Shown here: positions 1 to 9,608 of the stretch, piece after piece
Layout of the letters: every line of letters begins with the position of its first letter
How positions within the stretch are numbered: the stretch's first letter is position 1
From: Chrysaora quinquecirrha
Taxonomy: Eukaryota; Cnidaria; Scyphozoa; Semaeostomeae; Pelagiidae
Reading direction: 5' to 3'
Length of the DNA stretch: 64,000 bases
Assembly (NCBI GenBank): GCA_014526335.1
Contig: JACTAT010000051.1
Coordinates: 1,898,411-1,962,410 of the forward strand
Notes under the pieces: model-generated
Told to the model about the DNA's origin: nothing
Database searches by the model: none
What the model saw: only the letters and a program-made list of their open reading frames with translations
Translations under genes and position numbers: made by a program

Positions 1-63
1 TAAGGGACCGTCTCCAAATATTCGTTCCATATTCGTTTCGAAAATTCGTACAATTATACGAAT

Positions 64-400
64 TTGGTACGAATTTTTACAGGGATGGTACGAATTAATT
101 CGTACCAATTCACTCAAAATTCGTACCAAAATCGTACCAAATTCGTACCAAATTCGTTTCAATTCGTACCAAATTCGTACCAAATTCGTACCAAATTCGT
201 TTCAATTCGTACCAAATTCGTACCAAATTCGTTTCAATTCGTACCAAATTCGTACCAAATTCGTTTCAATTCGTACCAAATTCGTACCAAATTCGTTTCA
301 AATTCGTACCCTATATTCATACCAATTCGTTCCAAATTCGTAGCGAATTCGTTTCAATTCGATTTCAATTCCTCCACACAACTCGTTCCAAAATTCATTT
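64..400. repeat. 11-bp minisatellite, left arm of the TIR element
   Basis: Tandem units of attcgtaccaa alternate with attcgtttcaa. The open frames through it (repeating NSYQIRTKFV-type peptide) are a by-product of the repetition and not a gene. Confidence 0.85.
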
Positions 401-1123
401 AAACTTCGATCCAGTTGTGGACTACAGATCGTTATAAAGTCGTAGCTTCTTTGCTTATAGCATGACATGTGAAATCGTTTCAAACTGACATAGTCGCGCA
501 TTTTACTACAGCACTCCAAAATCAGCAGCAGCGTCCTTTAACTGAAATGTGTTAGTTTTAGGCCTACTAATTTTTTTCTGAATAATGAAATGAGCACTCT
601 TGTGTGGACCAAAAAGCCGTACAGGCTTAGGTGGAATCTCTATTGTTTTGGTAGGAAACATCCATTGTAAAAATCCTTTTGTTTCAATCCAGCTCGAGTC
701 CCTTGGAACTCGAAGGTGTGATAACACGCTTGCTTTAAACAAAAACAAAAGGAAATCGTCGTCGCCTCTTTTGTGAAAAGCTGATAACATGAAATAATTT
801 GCAGCATGAGATTGGAAGCAAAATTAGTAAAATGCGATAAATAATTGTGAGCAGCTTGACAGGGTCTTGAAAACTTTGCTACCTCGTTATTTTTTTCAAA
901 GCCACACAAAGTTCTTTTTCGGTGTCAAATTATATTTCTGTGATATGTTAATTTTATAAAATGGTTTGGTTCGTTTGGTTCTTTCATAGTCAATTGACTC
1001 TGGCTCTTTTAAGCGGCTCCAGCCAGATATGATATGCGTTTTCTTGGGTCGCGTAAAAAAATTTTATAAGTAGAATATGTAGTATGATGTAAACTTATCT
1101 TCTGCAAAAAAAAATGAATTGAG

Positions 1124-1530
1124 TTGAATTTCGTACGAAATTCGGGTCAAATGAAACTTGTTATATTTCCCAAATTCATTTCAAATTCGCACCAAATGCG
1201 TTTCAAATTCATACCAATTCACGCTAATTCACCCGAATTCGTACCAAATTCGTACCAAATTCGTACCAAATTCGTTTCAATTCGTACCAAATTCGTACCA
1301 AATTCGTACCAAATTCGTACCAAATTCGTTCCAATTCGTACCAAATTCGTACCAAATTCGTTTCTAATCGTACCAAATTCGTACCAAATTCGTTTCAATT
1401 CGTACCAAATTCGTACCAAATTCGTACCGAATTCGTACCAAATTCGTTTCAGTTTTTTGCAGGAAACGAATTAAATCGTTTCACGGAACGCAACTGGTAC
1501 GAATCGATTCGTACCAATTCGTACCAAAAT
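1124..1530. repeat. 11-bp minisatellite, right arm of the TIR element
   Basis: Same unit and same orientation as the array at 64-400, so the two arms are direct rather than inverted copies. The arrays appear to have grown from the motif that already sits in the terminal repeats (attcgt..). Confidence 0.85.
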
Positions 1531-1556
1531 GAAACGAATAATTGGAGACGGTTCCT

Positions 1557-2000
1557 AAGTATACACACAGTATATTTGGGTGACGAGGGTGACGAGGGTG
1601 GCAAGCATGTATATATAAGTTTATACACAGTATATTTGGGTGACGAGGGTGACGATGGTGGCAAGCATATATATATATAAGTATATACACGGTATATTAG
1701 GGTGACGCGGGTGACGAGGGTGGCAAGCATATATATATAAGTATATACACAGTATATTTGGGGACAAGGGTGACGAGGGTGGCAAGCATATATATATATA
1801 AATATATACACAGTATATTTGGGTGACAAGGGTGACGAGGGTGGCAAGCATATATATATGAGTATATACAAAGTATATTTGGGTGACAATGGTGACGAAG
1901 GTGGCAAGCATGGATATATCAGTATATACACAGTATATTTGGGTGACGAGTGTGACGAGGGTGGCAAGCGTGGACATATAAGTATATGCACAGTATATTT
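1557..2000. repeat. 60-bp minisatellite, about seven units
   Basis: Each unit contains cagtatatttgggtgac, a gacgagggtg repeat, tggcaagcat and a short (at)n tract, and is about 60 bp long. Units differ by point changes and by (at)n length. The neighbouring TIR element ends exactly in the taagtat part of a unit, so that element probably jumped into this array. Long minus-strand open frames across it are repeat artefacts. Confidence 0.85.
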
Positions 2001-2534
2001 GATACTCACAGGATAAGCGAGCGAGCGAGTAAAGTCTTACTACAAGGCAAGACAACAGCTTGTCATGTAGGCTTACCTGACTAAGATCTGCCAATGGACT
2101 GCCACAATACGGCTGCTCCTGGTGTAGCAGGCACCTTATAAGCACGGTTGCTCCCTTTCCGGCCCTAGAAGTGAGGGGCAACATGTTAGTTCAAGAATAG
2201 GCTTAAAGCAAGTCATAAAACAAGAGGAAAGTGGCAGAAACCAACGTGCCGAGAAATGCGCGCCCAAAAATGTCTACATGTGCGTAAAGAATGATGCTTG
2301 TTCGCCTCATCACCAGTCCACCCTATTCAGTAAACAGACAGGTTTGCGGCATCGTAGAAGCGAGGCTACGTAGATAGACGCTTCTCTACGTAGCACTACT
2401 TAGTTAGGCCGTTTGTTGATTGGTGATACTTATATGAACAGTACTTAGCTTAGGCCCGGTTGGTTATATATAATGCTAAAAGTGGGCTACATATGATACT
2501 CACAGTGGTAAAGGTGGAAGGCAGTTCTACTAGG

Positions 2535-3228
2535 GCCTTTGCACACTAGAGTACTTTTCCAAACTTTAGTAAGGATTAACAAATTAACACCTTTTTCCTA
2601 GTGTGCAAGGACTTTTTTGCATTTTCTACTATCCATAAATTCTAGTAAGGATGAAACAGGCCGACTAATTAAATATGGGCAGCTCCCGAGCTGCCCTTAT
2701 TTCTGCCAAATGTCATCACGGATTAATTTCTTGACCTGAAGCGACATTTTCTTGCTTTTTTCATTCGTTCTCGAAACAAGATGTCGGATGAAGAGTTTTT
2801 CTATTTGCTGGAGCAAAGCGGCCAGGGCAGAATGCAAAGAATGATGTTGCTATTATCTGCATATGTTAGACTATCACTTTTACAAATGCAACAAGCGGCA
2901 TTAAGGTTCTTTATTTAACAATATTCTGAAGAGCTAAAGTCGGAGAACTCAGGTTCTTAAATTTAATTCATGTCATTCACTAAATGTCGAAAATAGGCAA
3001 TTTCAAAATAAATATAATTCAAGTTGATGGTGCATTGAGTGAAAGAAAGAAAGAATTCTTCTCAGAGGTTACGGTGAACCCTATCGAATCTGTCATCAGA
3101 AGCCGAAATGATTGAAAGAGACTATTTCAGGGCATCAGGAATTTATGGTCGGAACTCAATAATTAGCAAATGCGCCCCACTGTTTGGTAGAATTTTGGCA
3201 GAAATTCAGGTCTAGTGTGCAAAGGGCC
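2535..3228. mobile_element. TIR element of about 0.7 kb (class II, non-autonomous)
   Basis: cctttgcacactaga at 2535-2549 is the exact reverse complement of tctagtgtgcaaagg at 3211-3225, and both sit in GGCC-rich ends. A third, inverted copy (cctagtgtgcaagg) lies inside at 2597-2610. The interior holds one 45-codon frame starting at 2781 (MSDEEFFYLLEQSGQG...), too short to assign, possibly a transposase remnant. No clear target duplication is visible, so the outer limits are approximate. Confidence 0.55.
2677..2696. other. Perfect GC-rich hairpin
   Basis: gggcagct / agctgccc pair perfectly around a cccg loop. Beyond one t-t mismatch the flanking aaata / tattt adds five more pairs. It lies inside the TIR element at 2535-3228. 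Role unknown. Confidence 0.6.
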
Positions 3229-3847
3229 AGGTTGTTGCCCAGAAAACCAAGCTCAATTCAGCTCAATTTCGTTGAATGGTTCCTTTCTTATTACACTTAA
3301 AGTATCAAGAAACCATATTCTAATCTGCCAAATTATTATATATGTCACTGTTTTGATTGAGAACTATTAAGTTATAAGGAAATTTTTTTGATAGTTTCAT
3401 ATGCAATTCTTTAGTAGTCTTATTAGAAAAGGACTTAGAGGCTCAGGTTTACTTTTTATGCGCACGGCATTAGAAAAGGTATTCTATGATGACCGATTCG
3501 CGCTAAATATGACATAATAAATATTTCTTTACAATCTACGGATCTTCGTTCAAAAGAGAAATGACTTAGGTCTACTGTCAGGTTTTGCTGTTGAACTAGG
3601 TTCATGCTCAGCTGAACTAAGTCCGACGATGTTGAACCTAGTTCATGCCAAGTTCTAGGGTTAGGGTTTTAGTTCTTTAAAGTAGCTTATTATCTGTTAC
3701 GATATTTTCATTCAGTAACAGTTATTTCTTTTTGCGCGATGATTTTCTCCAACCAAATTAAGCGGAAATTTGAATTTTATTCACATCAATCCATATACAA
3801 GTGTTATAACGTCATGCCTAAAATACATTCTATCTTCTTTTAGCAGA

Positions 3848-3970
3848 ATGTCTTCGAAACGACTGGAATTGCTGCAAATCAACCTCAACGGTATCACATA
3901 CGTTTCATTGGAAGAACTTAGACAGCGATACTTCGCTCAGATGAACAAATCTACTTACAAAAAAAAGTGA
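3848..3970 (+). pseudogene. Short open frame upstream of the recombinase gene, possibly its lost 5' part
   Basis: Forty codons from an ATG (MSSKRLELLQINL...) end at a TGA straight after an A-rich run. A different frame is then open from about 3974, runs without stop into the recombinase reading frame and reads ...GYYFIPYETGDNFLKNNT before its ATG at 4111. A frameshift in the A run, or an unrecognised intron, could have split a longer N-terminus. The alternative is a chance short frame; I do not recognise the peptide. Confidence 0.3.
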
Positions 3971-4110
3971 AAAGATGAGGCATTCATCCACTCAAAATCG
4001 ACTGCAAATCTCCTGAAATTGCTGAGTTAAAAGAAAGAATCGGTACCATTCTGGGTGGATATTACTTCATCCCCTATGAAACCGGGGACAACTTTTTAAA
4101 GAATAATACT

Positions 4111-5955
4111 ATGGATGCCTGCAGTGGTGCAGATAAACGTCAAACAGAAATCATCGACCAAGGTATGGCCCATGGTGTCAATGCAGAAGCAGACAAATTA
4201 AACGAAAATGAAGAAGCGGACGAGCAGACTATTATCGATGAAGTTCTGGTCTCTCAGGACGATATCAATGAATCAATGAATTCCAACAACTTACACGAAG
4301 AAGCCAACAGTGATGTTCTGCAAACAGTTGATGATATCTTTGGAGGAAATAGTGTACCTCCTGAAGATCGAGCAAGTCTGGTGGACAACATTTCAATGGA
4401 TCAAGGTAAAAAAGCTTCCAAAAGGCCATCAAAACGCTCGACATTGAGCAGAAAAGAAATGTCACATACTCTTCGAAAAGATATTAATATGTTCGAACAT
4501 TATTGGACAAGAGAATTCAATCCTGAACGCAGCAGCATACAGTTATCGACATCAACGACAAGCAAGGTTTTAGAAAGACTATGTGTCTATTTTTACTTTG
4601 TACAGAAAAAGAGTGGGTTGGATGCATCCTTTGAGAAATGCAGCAATATTGGACTTGTTGAGGAATTTATTGAATATTGTGAAACTGAGAGGAAGGTTTG
4701 CAAAGGAACTCAAGCAATGTATATTCAAGCAATCCTTTATGGCTGTAAATTTTTTGTCAGTGGAAGGCAGAACCTCAAAGACTATAGCGACATACCTGCG
4801 GTCAACAGACTTCGAAATCTACAAAGTCAAGCACTTACCTCGTATGAACGGGAAAGACGAATGAAAGGTCCAGATGAAAGTCAACGACAAAAGGACTTCT
4901 ACTGGTCAGAGGTGCTCATTGTCTTAAAGAAAATGAAAGAAGAACTAAACACTTTTAATGGTAGCAGAATTGAAAAGGCAAGACTTCATGGCAATTTCTT
5001 AATCTTGCTGCTTTTCACCAGCTGCAACCCGGGAAGAAATCTTGATTATGTTTTCCTTTGTTTATCAGATGAAAGGAAATCAAAACAAACGAACACAAAT
5101 GAGGCAAATATGAACACTGTGCATTTGCATGCAGATGGGGCAGTGAAACTAACTTACAGGAAGTACAAAACAAGCAATACGTATGGAGTACAAACAGTGG
5201 ACATATCCAGTACGGACTACCTGGTACATTATTTAATTGAATACATAGATAAACACCGCCCACGACTATTATGTGGAAATGAACACAATTATGTCTTTGT
5301 TAAGATGGATGGAACGCCATTTACGGAGTCCAGCCAATTTTCAAAATATCTCACTCGAGCATTTGAATCCTTCTCAAATTTACGACTGACGACCGCTAAC
5401 CTTCGTAAAGCATGCGTCAACTTTGTTCTGAATAGTAGTGGAGACTCCGAGAAAATGGGGAAGTGCCTTGCAAGGCTTATGCGACACTCACCCCGCATGC
5501 AGCAATTGAGGTACTACACCCAAGAATCAGCAAAAAAGGTAGAAGCAGCTGTAAAGCACCTATCCGACACAACAGGCGATTTCCTTGGAATCACGATTAC
5601 TAGAAGAGATGATGATGGCGAGGAAGTGCCTTCTCTTGGCCAAATTGTTGCATTAATCACACCGGAAAGTACACTTGCCAAGCCTGAAATATGGCTTGGT
5701 AAGGTTATACAAATAAATAAAGAAACCAAATCAGTAGTCCTGGCGGAATTTGAGAACACTGAAAAGAACAACTACAAACTGAAGATTGGTTCATCATGGG
5801 AAGAAAACTGGGACACTCTTATTCATCCTATAGACATTAAATACAACGAATCTACTGGCTTATATTTGCTGAGGAGCTCAAAAAAAGACATGCACAAATA
5901 CGTTATGGATAACCGAAAGGAAGATATGGCAGAGATCCAAGGTGAAGAGCCTTGA
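4111..5955 (+). CDS. Crypton-like tyrosine recombinase with C-terminal SH3/Tudor-like region
   Basis: Intronless 614-aa protein. The acidic N-terminus (about 1-95) is followed by a basic stretch (about 101-115). The middle (about 120-480) reads as a tyrosine-recombinase core: a helical N-terminal part, then Arg309 in CNPGR (box I Arg), a YRKYKTSN segment around 350-355 that could supply the beta-hairpin Lys, Arg432 in TTANLRK where the usual HxxR motif stands with Thr in the His place, His459 in RLMRHS, and Tyr468/Tyr469 in LRYYTQ as nucleophile candidates. Cryptons and their domesticated relatives use this chemistry to cut and rejoin DNA through a phosphotyrosine link. Residues about 520-595 (IWLGKVIQI.. 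to LRSSKKDMHKYV) look like a small beta-barrel reader domain; that is inference. The frame is intact, so it is either a recent element or a host-retained gene. No terminal repeats are apparent, as expected for Cryptons. No AATAAA was found just downstream. Confidence 0.72.
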   Translation: MDACSGADKRQTEIIDQGMAHGVNAEADKLNENEEADEQTIIDEVLVSQDDINESMNSNNLHEEANSDVLQTVDDIFGGNSVPPEDRASLVDNISMDQGKKASKRPSKRSTLSRKEMSHTLRKDINMFEHYWTREFNPERSSIQLSTSTTSKVLERLCVYFYFVQKKSGLDASFEKCSNIGLVEEFIEYCETERKVCKGTQAMYIQAILYGCKFFVSGRQNLKDYSDIPAVNRLRNLQSQALTSYERERRMKGPDESQRQKDFYWSEVLIVLKKMKEELNTFNGSRIEKARLHGNFLILLLFTSCNPGRNLDYVFLCLSDERKSKQTNTNEANMNTVHLHADGAVKLTYRKYKTSNTYGVQTVDISSTDYLVHYLIEYIDKHRPRLLCGNEHNYVFVKMDGTPFTESSQFSKYLTRAFESFSNLRLTTANLRKACVNFVLNSSGDSEKMGKCLARLMRHSPRMQQLRYYTQESAKKVEAAVKHLSDTTGDFLGITITRRDDDGEEVPSLGQIVALITPESTLAKPEIWLGKVIQINKETKSVVLAEFENTEKNNYKLKIGSSWEENWDTLIHPIDIKYNESTGLYLLRSSKKDMHKYVMDNRKEDMAEIQGEEP

Positions 5956-7344
5956 ACCATTCATTGTTGATCAAAAGTATTTCATTAAGACTTTTCATTT
6001 GCAGACTTTTGAACATATGTCGCATAAGTGTATCATATTATAGAATAACTATTTTCTTATAACTACAAACTTAAATTTACTTCATTTAATTGATGTTTCA
6101 GCTTAGCTTGTTATGACTCATGCATATTGCTTATGTATAAAAGTTGGTTACTTTATATGATTGAATCTTCTATTACTGGCCGACTTACACTTTGTTACTA
6201 ATTTGGTAGTTAGTTTGTGAATATGGTTCTTTATCTCCATAAGAAGTCCCAAAAATTTTCAAGACTAGGCAGGGTAGGGTAGGCCTAACAATTTCTTCAG
6301 GTGTTAAGAATTCGTTAGGAGGCTAGGCCCTTTTCATTTTTGGTTGACATGGCGGCTGAAATTTGATTACATTTTAAGGTACCTGCTAGATAGATTCGAA
6401 AATAAGTACTTACGAGTGCTGTCCAGCTTTTCTGCCAATTACTTTCACTGTTTCGATAACTTTAATCATTGAAAGATCGATCAAAACAAAATGACAAATT
6501 TAAGCAAAACCCGCGCGCCTAGGCCATGCGCAGAAGAAACACTCCTGCTTTCACACTGATCATTATGATGACGGTGTTTCTTTTGTATTTTTTGTTTCCG
6601 GGTTGAACATGACGTAATGTATGTATTGTTTGGCCTATTGTTCTGTCAAACTTTTAACGCCTCTAACTCCAAAGCACTTTAATACATCGATGCGAAAATA
6701 TGTCTGCGTTGTTAAGCAAAAAATTCTCTATCGAATGATATATTTTTGGTTAACATTTGTGCACTTTTTTTTGTCACGTGATCTCGAAAAACAATGCATT
6801 TAAGACACTCAAATATAAAGGACCGCAAGGCTTGCCGTAAAATTGACTTCTCAGTACTAACCTCTTATAAATGTAAAAAATCGGGAAAAATCGAAAAAAA
6901 ATCGTAAAAAATCGCAAAAACTTTTTAAATAAAGGAAAATCTTGTCTTTTATTTATAATACACAGAATATTTCTTGTAAATTCTGACATAAGTCCTGCAG
7001 AGCTCGAAACAGTTTGGGGATTTCGTGACAACAAGGGGGATTCCAACGTAGCTGCCCCGTTGAAATTACAGTGTATCCGCAGGATTGAGAAGGAGCTTTT
7101 AAGACAGATAGATACTTTCTGATCCAGTACTGAAAGTTTCTTAAAATTTTCAGACTTTGGGTACGTCGGCTTAATTTGGTTGGAGAGAATCATGGTGTAA
7201 AAAGAAATAACTGTTACACATATTTTTTCTTTTTGCAAGAAAAGTCACGTGCAAGTATATTTATAACAGAAAAACATAGTAGTCTTCCTAGAATAATGAT
7301 AGTTAGTTAGAAAGAAATCTGTAAATACCAAAATGAACATTTAT
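5956..7344. other. Intergenic DNA between recombinase and fucosyltransferase genes
   Basis: No confident gene. About 6340-6540 looks promoter-like: it has a YY1-type atggcggc at 6350, a GC-rich cccgcgcgcctaggcc stretch followed by atgcgcag, and a possible minus-strand first exon at 6414-6469. The short frames elsewhere have no recognisable similarity. A run of aaatcg-type units lies at about 6875-6920. Confidence 0.5.
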
Positions 7345-8460
7345 TTACCATTGATTTTCTATTAAATGTATTTTATGCTGATATGCAAAGCATATCTTTT
7401 CTCTGCTCCAAAAGTCTTCTAACTTATGATAAACTTTCTTTGGTAATTTTGAGATATGCAGTCGTTTGCATATTTCACAAAAGAGATCATTGCCACCTTT
7501 CACTTTGTACATTTTCTTCCAATCAAAATATTTCAAATATTCCTTTTCATTTTTATCTAGATATTTAAGAAATGAAGCAAGTTCTTTTACACTCCTGAAA
7601 TTTGCTACATCAATATAGCTTCCTGGAATAGCTACCATTTTGTCATAATTTGCTCCCATGACAACTGGCACCATATTATGTAATAATGCATTTTCCCAAT
7701 ATTTTTCTGTAATATAATCTTCGCAAATGCTATTTTCAAAAGCCAAATAATATTTATATTGGCTCAACTCTTTCCAACAATCCATTGTATTTTTGACACA
7801 ATATTCCCCTTTCAATTTATATCTGTCTTTGCAACTACCATAAACTGTGACATTGATGTATTTTTGCAGTTTTAAGACATATTTTTCTCGTAATCCTCCA
7901 CAATCACTAACCATCCAAGCAACTGATTTCATTTTATTTCTCATTATGTCATTATAATCAATTTCCCTGTCTTTTTTCAATTTTTCATAATAAAAATACG
8001 GCATAAATATATCTGAATTCCTGTGATAAGTTGCCGTCCAATTAAAAATGCCGTTATACTGTTTTAAGTCTTTTATATTCAATGGACTTTCTTGATTAAC
8101 CCATATCCATATTTGGTCATCATTCCTCCCCTTAATATCCAATAGATTTTCAACAGAATATAGCTCATCTGACCCCAAGTCCTGTGCATGAAAAAGAACT
8201 GCCGAGGCTTTTCTCAACTTTTCACGATCATAAGTAATAACACAACTTTTTATTGCACATTTTTCAAAATAATTTGGCAGTTTGGTTGGGTCCAAGTCAT
8301 TCCAATATGCCTCTAGATTCCATGTTGTGTACAGAAGTATAATTTTTCTGCTATCAAATAATTGAGTAACAGTTTCTATCAAATCTTCTGATGCAAACCT
8401 AAGAGCAAAAATAATAGTTATTACAATAAAGAATGAAAATATAAGTTTATACTTTTTCAT
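7345..8460 (-). CDS. Alpha-1,3-fucosyltransferase (GT10 family), type II Golgi membrane protein
   Basis: Single-exon gene of 371 aa, the usual size of animal GT10 enzymes. It transfers fucose from GDP-fucose in alpha-1,3 linkage to N-acetylglucosamine or glucose of glycan chains in the Golgi lumen. Residues 1-4 are cytosolic and basic, about 5-22 form the signal-anchor helix, and the rest is lumenal. The family signatures are clear: FNWTATYHRNSD (139-150), and YYLAFENSICEDYITEKYWEN (237-257), the donor-binding block, followed by PVVMGANYD and GSYIDV. The start is the first Met before the membrane anchor. It is divergently transcribed from the leader exon at 8752, with 291 bp between the two ATGs, so they may share a promoter region. 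Acceptor specificity cannot be read from the sequence. Confidence 0.94.
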   Translation of the reverse strand: MKKYKLIFSFFIVITIIFALRFASEDLIETVTQLFDSRKIILLYTTWNLEAYWNDLDPTKLPNYFEKCAIKSCVITYDREKLRKASAVLFHAQDLGSDELYSVENLLDIKGRNDDQIWIWVNQESPLNIKDLKQYNGIFNWTATYHRNSDIFMPYFYYEKLKKDREIDYNDIMRNKMKSVAWMVSDCGGLREKYVLKLQKYINVTVYGSCKDRYKLKGEYCVKNTMDCWKELSQYKYYLAFENSICEDYITEKYWENALLHNMVPVVMGANYDKMVAIPGSYIDVANFRSVKELASFLKYLDKNEKEYLKYFDWKKMYKVKGGNDLFCEICKRLHISKLPKKVYHKLEDFWSREKICFAYQHKIHLIENQW

Positions 8461-8751
8461 AATTTCTGGCTTCTTTTCTTGTTTTCATTATTTTTGTTGT
8501 TGTTGTTTAGTGACCTCATTTTCATGACACCAAAAAGAGGCAAAGGGGATGACAAAATGACAAAATTCCAATGAACGGGAAAGTGAAATAATGGTAAATA
8601 ATTTTCCCCTTGCATCTCTAACATTAAGGTAAGACATTTGATAAGCTATTTAATTTATTTGAAAGTTAGTATTTAAGCAGACAATCTAGTAATTCAACCC
8701 TAGTGGCCCTGAACATTTGTGATTTGTCTGTCTCTTCATCTTCAAGGAAAA

Positions 8752-8829
8752 ATGGCGTCGTCTTTGGCAAGTAAAAGTGGCTTGTTTCTTTTTGGTGGCT
8801 TAACCCGCTTGTCACGATTTTACTCCACG
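8752..8829 (+). CDS. Putative first coding exon with mitochondrial-type leader (possibly of IDH3A)
   Basis: The ATG lies in aaaaatggcgtcg, which resembles the YY1-type context of many housekeeping starts. The 26 codons encode a Ser/Arg/Leu/Phe-rich, acid-free peptide (MASSLASKSGLFLFGG.. to RLSRFYST) typical of a mitochondrial presequence, ending in phase 0 at a strong donor (acg|gtgagt). IDH3A is a mitochondrial-matrix enzyme, and an IDH3A-like exon lies on the same strand at 12660, so this may be its first exon. No intervening exon carrying the GDGIGPE-type motif could be found, so the link is only suggestive. Confidence 0.45.
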
Positions 8830-9234
8830 GTGAGTCATTAAAAAAATTAAGCTACAAACTACAGCTGCTAATAAATAAACATTTTAAAAGCTTTGTTTGC
8901 AGGACGCATTTCCAAAGAACGCACAATTGGTGTCACTCAGCCTGGCCTAAGGACAAGCCAAATAAGTCTATCTGTAATAAGTCAGGTGTAAGCTGGCTGT
9001 CAGGCATTAGGCTTATTTATCTGCAAAGGACATGTCTTTGTTGGCCAACGTGACGCTGACAAAAAAAAACAAGAATCTCTTAAGCACAAAGACTAGGCCT
9101 ATTATTTATGATAATAACACAACACAGGTAAAACAGTGGTAGAATCATGTAGTATTATATTGTGAAATCTCTTTTGAAATTGTCTTTTGAAATTCGAAAC
9201 ATCTCTTCACCACTTGTGAAAAACGAACCCGATT

Positions 9235-9608
9235 GATCTTTTTGAGGAGTGGCCATGATTATGGAAATTTTCAAAACTACAAGATAAAGCAGCAACAATT
9301 AAGTCTGGGTGCAAAATTTAACAATCTTAGTGCTTGCATTATTGATTTTATGAGCATTCAAACTTTACGACTTCATAAGGGCTTTCACCAGTTGGGGGCA
9401 AAAGTTTCACCCCCAATCACTTTTCATGGCAAAAGCCCTTATAGAATCATGAATTTGAATGCTCATCAAAATAATAGTACCAGCGCTAGAAAAATGAAAC
9501 TTTGCACCTAGACTAAGTTTTAGGTGCTGTATATGATTTTAGCATCAAAAACTCGATACTTCAAAGTTTTATAAAAATTCAATCATGGTGGCCTTTGTCA
9601 AAAAGGTC
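9235..9608. mobile_element. Foldback (hairpin) MITE
   Basis: The two halves are imperfect inverted copies of each other: gatctttttg pairs with the reverse complement at 9599-9608, then ggccatgatt, gtctgggtgcaaa, tgagcattcaaa and ttcataagggctttt-type blocks recur in mirrored order. The loop is ggggg...ccccc at about 9394-9414. The whole 374 bp could fold as one long hairpin. No coding capacity. Confidence 0.7.

Larger units (their letters stand above)
4..1555. mobile_element. Non-autonomous DNA transposon, PIF/Harbinger-like, with internal 11-bp repeats
   Basis: The left end (from 4, GGGACCGTCTCCAAATATTC) and the reverse complement of the right end (GGAACCGTCTCCAATTATTC, ending at 1555) form terminal inverted repeats of about 24 bp with few mismatches. 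Each end is flanked by TAA (1-3 and 1556-1558), a 3-bp duplication of the TWA type used by PIF/Harbinger elements. Most of both arms is built from tandem 11-bp units of the type attcgtaccaa / attcgtttcaa (about 64-400 and 1124-1530), in the same orientation in both arms. The middle (400-1120) has no recognisable transposase. Superfamily assignment rests only on the TSD and TIR form. Confidence 0.7.

Noticed and set aside
64..402. 112-codon open frame rich in Asn/Ser/Tyr/Gln
   Set aside because: It is only the translation of the 11-bp minisatellite; the same peptide recurs in the other arm and on the opposite strand.
1449..2184. Two minus-strand frames of about 187 codons (repeating YTVYILIY / LPPSSP)
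   Set aside because: Produced by the 60-bp minisatellite, present in two frames at once, with no start or splice context.
2356..2394. Interleaved inverted repeats (agaagcg/cgcttct and gctacgtag/ctacgtagc) resembling a pseudoknot
   Set aside because: ctacgtag is itself a palindrome present twice, so the interleaving is trivial; no evidence of an RNA here.
3654..3672. Telomere-like ttagggttaggg
   Set aside because: Only two units; too short to be an interstitial telomere.
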